A DNA stretch of 64,000 nucleotides. It comes from Bondarzewia mesenterica (Eukaryota; Basidiomycota; Agaricomycetes; Russulales; Bondarzewiaceae). The notes below the pieces were generated by a model, which worked only from the letters and a program-made list of their open reading frames with translations, was not told the DNA's origin and searched no databases. The DNA lies in the NCBI GenBank assembly GCA_004802705.1, contig SGPL01000055.1, positions 28,194 through 92,193 of the forward strand. The letters run 5' to 3'. The position numbers and the translations under genes were made by a program. Shown here in pieces: positions 10,834 to 21,501 of the stretch; position 1 is the first letter of the stretch, and every line of letters begins with the position of its first letter.

Positions 10834-12894
10834 AGAGATATTCCAGAGACAGACCAGAGAGATTACAGTCAACAAAAAAACAAAGACAGACGTATGAACG
10901 ATGATAAACTGGAAGCGCAAGAGTCTGACCGACTCGCTATGGAATCCACTCGTAGGCCCACTCAGAAAGCTCACGATGTTTCCTCACAGTAGATCACGTG
11001 ATTCATACTTCGTATCACGAGATTAACGCGTTCGATCTGTCAGTGAGCGAGAGGGAGAGGCTCTGCGACTGGGAATCCGGAAAACGTGAGGTCAACATAC
11101 TTAGACAAAGCCTAGTATAGCTGCTAGTAATCCCAGGCTGCCGACGGGTGATCAATTCCATCCAGTCGTACCGGTTTCCCCCCAATTTCCTGTTGCAGCT
11201 CCCAGGAAGTAGTTCATTCATCGGCGTAGCCAATTGTGTTCCCAAATGTTTGTGAGGGCCCCTGACTACTCGGCAACCGCGTCGGCTATGCCGATGTTGG
11301 ATTTCAAGCTAGAGACATCACACGATATACAGTTACAGCTCAATGAATCGTCCATCTTATCAGCAATACAAACCCGGTTCGGCAGACATATTTGATCATT
11401 CGAGATGACAGAGTAAGAATACTTTCCCCATATAAGGCCCTTAGGATATCTGAAACTTGTGAAAGTCATATGTTCAGCGGCGCCTGAACGTGGACTCGGT
11501 CCCGATATCGACGTCAAGAAGTATTCACAAGAAGCGGATCACCTGCGTCAATCTACAAGTTTCATTTAGCAAAATGGAAGAGAATGGAAGGTAGACGGAG
11601 CCTTTGATGATCATGCTTCATCAATTGAGTACCCCGTGGGGAGGCTGCTCTGGCGGACCCACGAATATCCCATTTGCATTCTCCGCAGAGATACCACGAT
11701 ATATCCGACGATGGCCCGCCAGAGCAGAGGTAAGACAGGATCGCACGAGGGCTGTGGAACTCTTCGAACAGAACTCGGGCAGTCGATGGTCGAAAATACG
11801 TCAAAACCTTACAAGGCTAAGTTCTCCAGCAGATGCCACGTCGGATTCTGTGCCGCATGCGTCGCGAGCCGTTCGAGCGAACAGACACAAAAAGGACGAC
11901 CGGACTGTAGTGATGGGTAGCATGACAAGGAGGGTAGCTTGTGATCAAAATGAAAGCAGCCGGCACTGCTCATATGATGACCAGCTGCTTTCGAATGCTA
12001 TGCGCTCACCTTCGCTCACCTATTTCCATAGAATCCGGAAGCGAATGCGACCGAAGTAATCAGGAATGCCTTGCTAAGAATCTGACGTTGAAAAAAACAT
12101 TAGTAGGACTTAAAAATATGTCAATTCAAAGGTTTGCTCTACGCAGAAGGATTGTAAGTGACTTATTGATCTATTAGGATGAATCAAGTATGCCTCGTCA
12201 CATGGGTACGCACCTACCTCCGAACAGCCGATGTCAATGAACTCAAAGGAAACAAGCCTTACATGACTATCACATGAAGGCGGAAGCATCAGAAGTACTT
12301 TGACTGACTGACCGGGTAGGGGCACCCAGAGTGTAGAACATGATCAAGAACTGGCATAAAAGCTCACCATTACAGTTTCTCGTCATGCTCGGCCCACTGA
12401 TAGTAACAATGTGATGGTCAGATCAGAGGTTGATTCAAGAGAGAGAAAAGTCTCTACTAAGTAGCACGACCTTGAGCAATTCCAGATCTGACCAAAGTGG
12501 CATATGTGATTGGACGATGATTTCTCAGCGAAAGGGAAGTCGTCGGTCGACAGCAATAGCATGACGCTTGAGAAAACCACACAGTAGAAGAACTTACAAT
12601 GCGGCATGCTTCCATTGAACGTATTCCAAAAAAATAGTGACATCCTGAACATCGAGCATCATAGAGGATCGATCTCTCGGAGCGACTGCCAGTGAGAATT
12701 GAGTCCGTGTTTGTCCCTATTTATCGGCCGCTTCCGCTCACCCAAATTTTGCAATCGCGAACGCACGCGTCTCGTCAACCGTGCAATTTGTTGAAGTGCG
12801 ACATTCCCGAAGGATCAGTGCAATCTCGCGGCATGCGGTGAGTAGGCCAATCTTGGAAACATGAAGCGAAACTAAAATTTTCTACAGCTGACTT
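10834..12894. other. Unresolved 2 kb between GRASP and the PPR gene
   Basis: No family is recognisable. The minus strand carries an unusual density of donor-like motifs (GTAAGT near 12595, GTGAGC near 12365, GTAAGG near 12262, GTAGGT near 12217, GTGAGCGAAG near 12020) and acceptor-like sites. One short hydrophobic exon-like stretch around 12020-12080 reads FLITSVAFASGFYGN. A small gene with very short exons is possible, but I could not join a frame from start to stop. On the plus strand, 11604-12059 stays open for 151 codons with unremarkable composition. The 10840-11260 part is probably the GRASP promoter. Confidence 0.4.
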
Positions 12895-15301
12895 ATGTTG
12901 ATTTGTCGCTTTCGACTCCTACGAGCACACCCACGACCAGCACCCAGCCACGTATTCCATGCCCGCGGTTTCGTCAGGACATATGCGCCGCTCACATGCG
13001 CCAAAAATTCCACCCATGTTCTTAGTGCCATGCCTCTCCAAAACGCGAACAGGAGTCTGTTGTCCGTGGGCTGTCACACGCGCGTACCTCTGGGTTACTT
13101 CCATTCCACCAGCGGGGAAGCCCCCGCCAGCGACGAAGCGCACGACCAAGTCGAATGGTCAAAAAAAGAGCCGGATGAGCCGGAGAAACGTATATCTGAA
13201 CTGCGCTCGCTCCTGCGTAAGTACGACAAGGCGCGAAAAGCGGACAGGTCGTGGACTGCGAACTTTCGCCGGGGAGACGTGCACAATATCGCCACGGCGG
13301 CGAGAAAACTCGGACAGCCGTCTGTACTGGATGATCTCGCAAGCGACGTTCTGGAATTCGTTCCCAACCCTCGTCGTTACTATCTCGCTGAATTTCTCTT
13401 GACAATTCACCATTGCACCATGTTCCAACCCTCTTCCGTTGCCGATTTATTTCGCACCCTCCCCTACGCTTACCACTCAAAGATTTCTCTCGACCTGGCC
13501 ACTTGCATTGCGACCGCCGTCCTGCGCGCTGACCCTCCCGATCAATCGGCCCTGTCGAGCCGCTTGGTCACCATTATCTGTCGCGGACTGGATGGCAGTC
13601 GGCAACGGAGGCTCTCTAAACTCTCTATCATCTCTTTGTTTTCTTACGTCCTCGACTTGACCAATGCCGGACAGGAACAACACGCGCTCAAGATGTTCCA
13701 GATGCTTGTAGATACCCAGTACATCCCTCCTGAAGCCATACGGAAGGCGGATGCCTCATCGAGAGACTTTCGATTTATCATAACGTCCGCCGTCGCCCGC
13801 TCGTGTCTTTATTGGAATTTCCGAAGCAATGCGTACAGCTTCGTCATGCCGCTGATGCAAAATGAGGCTGCTCCTTTCGACTCGCCGACCGTTGACTTGG
13901 TCACCGATGTCCTGCACGCCCTGTTGGAATTCCCTACACCCGAGGATCTCAACCACTCCTCAGATCTCGTCCGAGGCCTCGCTTACCACCCTGTCGGAGC
14001 CTTTGTTTCTCACGCCCTCATCCAACAGTTCTATGACGCCGCCCTGCGTCAAGCGCGACCTGGAATTGCCGCCCGTTTCTATCACTTGACCCGTGCGCCG
14101 CAGGTGTTGTCAAAGCACGAGTACTCCCCCTCCTCGCGGCGCCGCCTTGCCCTGGCTGCTCAATTACATGACTGTGATTGATAAGGACATACATCTTGGC
14201 CGTACACTGGTAAACCAGATCGTCAGGAACAATGAGCCCATAATTCCACGCGATCGCGCCGCAGTTATTAGCCTTTCCGCTCAGCATGGCTTTGCCACCC
14301 ATGCTAGAATACTTTACGAACGCTACTCTGTCGGCAAGCACAAGCGGCTCGTCGTTGGCAATCCCGCAATGGTCATTCGCCTGTCCAGCCTTTACGGCAG
14401 CCTTATCCGAAGGTCGACATCAGAATCGTCGACCTCGGACCCTGACAGGGAGCAGGAGAACGTTTCAGACGGTGAGCGATCATCGCGGCGGGTGCAATAC
14501 GAGGATGGAGAAGACACGCCGGAGGAGCAGGACGAAGGTTCAAGCGACGAGCGGCATTTGGACGACATCATCGCCTTTTCCAACCGCGTGCTGCAGCGCT
14601 ATAGGGAGACCTTAGAGCCTATTCGCGAGGCGTCGCACGAGGCGTTGAACGCTCTAGCCCGCTCCTATTTTTTGCTTGGAGACGTCGTCACTGGATTCGA
14701 GGCATTCCAAGTCATACTTGATCGCCAGGAGATTCCAGATATGCATGACGTCAGCGTCGCATTGTCTGTGATGGCCGAGCACTCTTGTAGGGCTGCCGTG
14801 CGGATGATGCGCCGCATGATTGTGCGCAATCTCGTGCCCGACAGCGTCGCGTTCGGGGCGGTGATCCATTTCGCGTCGGTGAACAAGGACGTGGAGGTCA
14901 TGGTTCAGTTGTTCGAGCTCGCACGACTTTTGGGCCGTCAGCTCACGCCCAAGACGATGACGAGCCTGATTCGGGCCAGCGTCGTTCTGAGTCGGCAAGA
15001 CCATGCTGCCCTGAGAGAAAATCTGCGACGGTCGATCGCGATCATCGAGGCCAACCTTGATGCGCCTCATCTGCCGACGCCAAACATGGGCAAATTTTGC
15101 GCGAACGAGGCGCTCGACGCTTATGACCCGGTATTGGCGTTTAGGTTTTGGCGACTTCTCGTGAAATCGAAAACGGAGTGGGATGATCCGGAGCAAAGGA
15201 TACAGAGAGCATCGATTGCCAGGGGCATTCGACATTTCTGGAAGAAGGGATATCTGGTCGAGGACGAGGCAGAAGCCATGTTGATAGAGCTGGAAGAGTG
15301 A
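12895..15301 (+). CDS. PPR-like helical-repeat protein, probably mitochondrial
   Basis: Two long open frames join into a protein of roughly 770 residues. The N-terminus is rich in Arg and His and lacks acids (MLICRFRLLRAHPRPAPSHV), typical of a mitochondrial presequence. The body is alpha-helical with degenerate 35-residue repeats, clearest at the C-terminus (EALNALARSYFLLGDVVTGF, then VPDSVAFGAVIHFASVNKDV). This is the pattern of fungal pentatricopeptide proteins, which bind organellar RNA. The frame change between the halves is explained by an 82-nt phase-0 intron, 14104-14185 (donor CAG/GTGTTG, acceptor ATAAG), giving ...TRAPQ-DIHLGRT. If that intron is wrong, the alternative is a frameshift. 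A Ser/Asp/Glu-rich linker lies near 14400-14560. The RNA target is unknown. Confidence 0.65.
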
Positions 15302-15863
15302 GGCGGATGAATTTTACGTATAATGCAGATAAATTAATAATTTGATTTTCGCTGATCTGGAACAGGAGATCGGTATAGAGATGTAATTGCAATTGGTTGC
15401 ATGACGGGTGGATTGGAGAGAGCAACGGGCACGAACATTAGCGTGTGTGCGGTGGTAGGTAGGCAGCTACGGAAAGGATCCGGCGGGCGGGCGCTGTGGA
15501 AACGGTTGACGAGTGAATGGGCTGGACTGAACAAGGTTGAACAAGAATTGAAAAGACCGGAAGTCAATGGAGCAGACTCCTGCAGCGAGGCAAAATAGAG
15601 AGTTGTGGACACGTGAGGGGGTGTTGTGTGGGGTATAGCCGGCATAGGGCCGAGCATGGCGAGGGTCTGCGCGGGGCGGAGACTCGTGACGAGAAGAGCT
15701 CGGGCTGAACGCATGCGCATCGACTTTGTGTCGCGTTTGAAAACCTTCAGTTCTCGCAGACCGGATTTGGTCCTGATATTACATACATACACGAAGAACC
15801 CTCCAACGTCCCACAGCGCCCGAGCTACAAACACCACGGGAACATCAAATAGATCCCGTTTCC
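15302..15863. other. Intergenic, upstream of the Zn2Cys6 regulator
   Basis: About 560 bp without a supported gene. The minus strand is open from 16146 to 15334, but that frame also crosses the first coding exon of the regulator and looks like a by-product of base composition. No other structure was seen. Confidence 0.5.
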
Positions 15864-15951
15864 TCAAATTCAGCCCTCCAGCCCGCCCGTCTCCCCATCT
15901 CCCCATCCCCCCATCCCCTCCCTGTCCTTTCCTGCGTCTTTTGCTCCCCTT
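15864..15951 (+). promoter_or_regulatory. Pyrimidine-rich tract before the start codon
   Basis: A CT/C-rich tract with short CCCCAT repeats runs up to the ATG at 15952. Such CT-rich leaders just upstream of the transcription or translation start are common in fungal genes. Function is inferred from position. Confidence 0.4.
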
Positions 15952-18867
15952 ATGCCCGCCGCACGCCCAAAGAAGGAGACCGAGTCTGGTTCTGACGACA
16001 CCGTGCCCAAGGAAGCCCCCGAAAACAGCAAGATCAAGAGGAAGTGAGTTCAGCATGTCCGAGCTTTCTCCGTTTGTGCTTTCTACCCTCTGCGCTCCCC
16101 CACGCCGCAAGGCTTTCCTCCCACATTTCTTCCTGTCTCCCCTCATCTCTTGCGCGCGCTACCTACTCCACCCTTACACACCGTCGAGCCTTACATGTCA
16201 TTTTTTTCCCTCTTTTATTCATGACGCGCCGAGCTGACTGTACTTATCTGCTCCTTTTCATAGGCGGCAGTCTCAAAGCGAGTTCTCCGGTCAATTTGTA
16301 CTGCATTTGACTTTAATTAACCGCGTCCAAAGGTTGCGACGCGTGTCGCGCGCGCAAGGTAAGATGCGCCAGGGAGAACCCTGACGATCCCCAATCGTCA
16401 TGCAAACATTGCATCGCACTCGGAATTCCGTGCACGTACGATTATCAGCCCAAGAAACGAGGTCCTCCGAACCTGTGAGTCTTCGTGTTCTTTCAAGTCC
16501 GCGATCGCTCAACTCCGATCCCCAAGCTATCTGCGCCGCCTGCAAGAAGCTGCCGCTGCCGCCGCCGCTCAGCAGGATGGTCAGAACAATGGCGACGCCG
16601 TCTCTCCCATCTCCTCTCTCCAGAGCCGTGGCAGTCCCAGCCAGGCGTCTGCGTCGATACCGACAATTCAATCGGCGACAACCTCGAGCTTCCTCGAGCA
16701 ATCGTTGAACAACATCTCCTCTCTCTCACCTGGCGCTTTGCCCCCTTCTCGCTTCCCAATCACTGCCGACACTTTCCACTTCACCTCATTGAACTCGCCT
16801 CCTCTGAATGCATCCCCGTTCAGCAATTCTCGTGTCAGCGACCCTCCGCGGTCGGCCACGACCGACGATTCATCATCATTTTCTTCCCCATCTGATCATT
16901 TTAGCACATATCCTTTGTATAACTGGTCATACCGACAACATCAAGCTATACCCTCCCCCAACGCACTTCCTCCTCTTTCTTACTACTATCGGCCGCATCG
17001 GCTGGAGGACATCGCTCCTCGTGACACTATCTTGCTAATTATTGCGCTCTTCTTCGACTTCGTCTACCCTCTGACGCCTTGTGTGCACAAGCCTTCTTTC
17101 ATGGCCGATCTTCATGCCCGAAGGGAAGAACGCGACCCCCCTCTTCTTTGCTCTGGTCATGTCGACGGTGGCGTCCACACTCGTTCAATTACCTCGCTCG
17201 TATTTGCCTATGGAACGCCATGCGGTTCGGAAGCTCGCTCAAACTTGTCACGAAGCAAGTAGGCACGTCTCTGTCGCATCTTACGATCCTCCCACCTCCA
17301 TGCACGTTGTCATCCGCTATTTGTGAGCGCCGTCCCCCTCGTTGTCCGCGGGCTTCTTGACATATGCATTTCAGCGACTGTGTATATCACTTCTGCGAGG
17401 GCCACGACGCGACGCAGCATGCGGCCTTTGGTGAGGCGGCACACATTGCCGTCACCCTTCGCATGCACGAGGAAGCGTCGTACGAAGGTCTCGACCTTGT
17501 CGAGTGCGAAGTTCGGCGCCGTACCTTTTGGCTGCTGTTTGGAGGTATGCAGATCATATTCTAACCGTCCAGGACAGGCGACCTCAACCATTTTGTGTGC
17601 TTCATCTCTCAGCGGACAAGTCGATGTCCATCCTTCTCGGTCGACCAATCTGCCTTCGGGACGAAGACTGTACCGTCCATTTTCCCAAAGAACTCGATGA
17701 CGAATAGTGAGCAGGGCTTCTCATTTCCTAACCGAGGATGTTCCTGAGTATCACCGACCTTCGATCGCCTTTGTGGCGTCGCTCAGCATCACGCCAAGCG
17801 CCTACCTCCCGCAGCCCCATGGGAAGACGTCTTTGGTGTCGGGACTCAACTATATCACTCGCATCTTTGCATTGCTCGGGGAGATCCTCGTGCGCATTCG
17901 AGTCGACAAGCGTTCGCCTCCCCAAGGACAGTACGCGACGGCACGCCTCGAAGAAGTGCGGTCGCTCCACGCACGAATTCTCGCGGCACTTGTACATGCT
18001 CCGGAACCCCTCCGACTGAAGCAGACCCACCACCAATCGCAGTTGTCCTCTGACTATGGCGGTGCGGGTTTCAGACAAGCTACGTTTGCGGAAGTGAAGG
18101 ACTTCTTTGATAACCCAAATGCGTCTCGCGCGAACGCCCTCAACCCGTTTCTCGTCATGCAGGCAAATTTGTACGTTACTCAGGTGAGCCGCAGGTGACG
18201 TGTCCGAGGGAGTGAGCTGCCTAACCGAAGGTGCGCGTGCCAGCAACTGGTTCGGTTCGTAATCGAGCAATACAGGGATGAGCTTGTCACTGCAATCCGA
18301 GGGAGCAATGACGAGCAGCGCATTGCCGACGACAGAGAGGCGGTGGCGAGTGATCTGCTGAACATTCTACACAAGTATGCTGTCTCTTCTCTTCTCACTC
18401 ATCACGTTCTTGATTTCATTATGTTTGAATTCGTCCAGCATTCCGATTCAATCTATAGCAACCAATGGGCCGTCACTTGTGAGCAAATTCTGCGGTGACT
18501 ATCATGTGTTTGGCTGAAGCTCGTGCTTTTTAGGTTCACAAGGTTCGCTTTGTTGCCTCCACGCTACTTGATGCGGTGCGAAAGGCGGAGACGGCACCTG
18601 CGACGGCGGCCCGTGCTCACGCGTTCCTTTGTAAGTTCGAAGGTCTCATGCCCGACAGTACATCATTCTCATGCCAAACCTTTCCCCAGGGGACTTTCTG
18701 TCTATTCTGTCCGAGATTGAGCGAAACTATTTGTGAGTGTTCAGTTACATGGCGGTGACAATTGACAGCCCGTGGAAAGTGTAACTTACTCGTCTTGGGC
18801 TAGACTGGACGATGATAGGGACGGCACGTCCAGCGGAGATGGTATGCCTCTGGTCGGGGGCAACTGA
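15952..18867 (+). CDS. Zn(II)2Cys6 fungal transcription factor
   Basis: The first exon (MPAARPKKETESGSDDTVPK) is basic and acidic. Two introns bring it to the zinc cluster, which reads GCDACRARKVRC, then CKHC, then IPC. This is the C-x2-C-x6-C ... C-x2-C-x6-C pattern of Gal4-type DNA-binding domains. A Ser/Pro-rich linker (about 16690-16960) leads to the fungal-specific regulatory domain, with FFDFVYPLTPCVHKPSF, FFALVMSTVASTLVQLPRSY, an aromatic-acidic HMHEEA-like segment and VECEVRRRTFWLLFGADKSM. The protein ends DGMPLVGGN. The middle homology region has the layout seen in quinate and carbon-source regulators such as QutA, but the target genes cannot be inferred. The 5' leader is strongly pyrimidine-rich. 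Small introns near 17330, 17550, 17705, 18190, 18375 and later are needed. Confidence 0.85.
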
Positions 18868-19393
18868 GGCATGGCATTTATAGAAGGTACAAAGTAGGGC
18901 TTGAATACGTCTTACGGACCTAAGACGCACCTTTTCTTCTCTTTGGGATCAAGCTATCATTTATGACCGTAACGCGGATACCCCGAATCCTTGCTCGATA
19001 TGCATCGTGCTCTGTGTTATACTGTTTATTTACTACTGCATGTATTATTTTTCTTTTCTTTCGGTTCATCGCGTCGTGGTTGCTATCGAGGTTTCACCGT
19101 GTATTGGTACCTTCATCATCGGATGAGCTCGAGGAGTGTGCCGCTGTGCTTCGGCAATTGAGCGGAACGTGTTGGGAAGTCGGCAACGGGCGCAACAAGC
19201 TCGTCATGACCAATAGTGGAACTTGGCACTATGAGCAGTCCACGTTCTTCCAGACTTCCGACAAGTTCGATCCGACAGCTAATTGGCAGGTCTCTCAGGC
19301 TGTCCTTTGCAAGACAGAACCTAGAATCCAACCCTTCGCTTCTTCTCCCACCACATGTTCCTCGAGCACTGTTCCTGAACCTAAACCACCACC
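18868..19393. other. Intergenic, promoter side of AOS1
   Basis: A plus-strand frame from 18963 stays open to 19469 and would start with a hydrophobic stretch, but it runs into the AOS1 start in another frame and resembles no family. I treat this interval as 3' UTR of the regulator and promoter of AOS1. Confidence 0.5.
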
Positions 19394-21009
19394 ATGTCCA
19401 TATACGAACCTGGCAGCAAGGCTGCTCCAGTACAGATCACGGAAGGTGCGCGCGCGCGTATTCTGCTAATCTCTCCGCATTTTCCATTGGTCGTTTCGTT
19501 TCTTGGAAGTTTTCTCGTTGACGCCCACCGTGGTTTTTTTCTACAATGTCATGCAGATGAGGCGGCGCTATATGACCGCCAAATCCGCCTGTGGGGCCTT
19601 GAGGCCCAGCAGAGGTCTGTCTTTGTTCTGTCGGCCCCCACAGCTGACGCGTCCGCGCTTGGTCGGGGACGCGCATCCGTGATGATGGGACTGATATATC
19701 GATTCATTGATGGGACGGGATAGGATGCGGAATGCCACGATCCTCATGGTCAACTTGCGGGGCGTGGCGACTGAAACAATCAAGAACATCGTGTTGGCCG
19801 GCATCGGGAAGCTCATCATCGTTGATGGCGAGGATGTATCCGAGGAGGATCTCGGAGCGAATTTTTTCTTCAGAGATGAAGATGTTGGCCATAAAGTCAG
19901 TGCGTCCTTTGCCTCTGTTTTGAAGCGCCAGGTGTCCTCCGGGGAGACGGGAGACACCGGCGTCTCGTGATGATGCCGGTAGTTTTATGTGCTCACCATG
20001 TCCTAGAGAGTTTCCGCCGCAAAAGCCAGGATCGAGAGCCTCAACCCTCTCGTGACCGTCGAAGTAATACCGACGACATCGGTTTTAGAGCGGGATGAGT
20101 TGGATGGGCTGGTGCAGGGCGTTGACCTGGTTTGCGTGACCGATTGGACGAGAGACCGTTTCGTGAGTGCCTACCGTCTCCCTATTATGGGTGACATGAA
20201 TATCTTTTGACACCACACTTGCTATAGATTAGCGTGAACGAGGTCTGTCGGCGCCTGCATAAACCATTGTATTTCGGTGGTACCTATGGCCTACTTGGAT
20301 ACATATTCTGCGACCTCCTTAGTCATGGATTTATTGCTCCGTACGTCCACTCGCATTTTTAGCGTGTTCCTGACGCGGCCTTTGACGGTTTGATGTGGTT
20401 TTGCCGCGACATGGACACAGGGACCGCTCAGGATCCAACAAGGATCCGGCGAAAAATGTGCTAGCTACTTTGAATTATAGCCCGCTCAATGAGGCTTTGA
20501 AGTACCGTTGGAGTGGCTTGACACGACGTCAGACCAAAGAACTCAATCCTACTATCCCCTTCACGATATTTGGTAAGATTACTCGTTGTTAATAACTCGA
20601 TACAATCTTCTGATAGTCTTCAGCAATTTGGGAGTTCCAGTCACGCCACGGAGGCAATTTACCAGATAGCCCTGTCGATGCGGACGAGTTGGAAGCCATC
20701 GCGAACACATTGCTTTCCGAGGCAGACGTCAACAAGCAAATACTTCCGGCCATCTCTAGAGATTTCATAGAGTAAGCTTCTGAGACTTGCTCTGCAGCCG
20801 TGTGAACATTTTAATTGATGGGCCATATCTTTAGGACAATTGCAACCACTGCTGCGCACGAGTTCGCACCTGTGTGTGCGGTGGTGGGTGGGATGCTTGC
20901 TCAAGACATTCTGAAAGCACTCAGTGCTCGAGAAGCACCGCTGGCGAATTTCTTCGTGTTCGATGGCAATACGGGAGGTGGTACTGTTGTCCGAATGAAC
21001 ATGCCATGA
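19394..21009 (+). CDS. AOS1: SUMO-activating enzyme subunit 1 (Aos1/SAE1)
   Basis: After the first exon (MSIYEPGSKAAPVQITE), the protein reads DEAALYDRQIRLWGLEAQQR, the diagnostic opening of the ThiF fold in Aos1 and Uba1. Then follow ILMVNLRGVATETIKNIVLA and IIVDGEDVSEEDLGANFF, covering the nucleotide-binding glycine-rich region and the conserved DLGANFF segment. The C-terminal half has the PVCAVVGGMLAQDILKALS helix and ends GTVVRMNMP. Aos1 pairs with Uba2 to adenylate SUMO; the catalytic cysteine is in Uba2, so its absence here is normal. Length after splicing is about 340 residues, usual for the family. Introns are about 50-90 nt. A SUMO protease gene lies about 6 kb downstream on the same strand. 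Confidence 0.92.
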
Positions 21010-21501
21010 CCTTCCAAGATTATTTTCTGCGCTATCTCTGACCTGGCATGCTTAAGCCTCGGAGTCAATCGGTGTGTCCCATGGACATAATTGTGTATTC
21101 CATCCGCTACGTTTCGTGCCCCAAAAGAGACGTTCGAGGCTTGTAGCACCACGACTACTGATCACTAAAAGAGGAAGATCACATGGGAATTCTATATCTT
21201 CAACCTTCTTCGACCGCGTGGGTCACAACCGATATCACCGAGCACTCTGAATGTATGTATGAAATAAATCTTGCACAAAATCGGCGACGATTGTTGCATC
21301 ACAGAACGACGAGAAGTGCTGTGTTGCTTTAGAAGTCATTGCGTCGCAACTGACGTGCGGTGGAACACGACACGTGATGTGGAGATGTAGTTTGACGGCG
21401 GGTACGACAGCCCGCATGAGGCTAGACGGTTGACAGCGCCTTTTGATTTGGGCTGCCACTTGCCCACCGCAGTTGCTATTCTCTTCTCCCATCGACCGTC
21501 C
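21010..21501. other. Intergenic
   Basis: About 490 bp between AOS1 and the KRE6/SKN1-like gene. No feature seen beyond presumed 3' UTR and promoter. Confidence 0.6.

Noticed and set aside
10834..12894. Mating-type pheromone precursor genes in the unresolved interval
   Set aside because: I looked for short frames ending in a C-A-A-X box on both strands and saw none; no pheromone receptor or homeodomain gene is nearby.
13022..13480. 152-codon minus-strand frame opposite the PPR-like gene
   Set aside because: It mirrors the high-GC coding sequence of the plus-strand gene and lacks any domain; the plus-strand frame is longer and has a credible presequence and repeats.
15334..16146. 270-codon minus-strand open frame upstream of the Zn2Cys6 gene
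   Set aside because: It overlaps the promoter and first coding exon of a clear gene on the other strand, has Arg/Gly-rich content expected from antisense of a CT-rich region, and shows no recognisable domain.
18963..19469. 168-codon plus-strand frame with a hydrophobic start before AOS1
   Set aside because: It runs through the AOS1 start codon and first exon in a different frame and has no recognisable family; the hydrophobic start is in a T-rich region.
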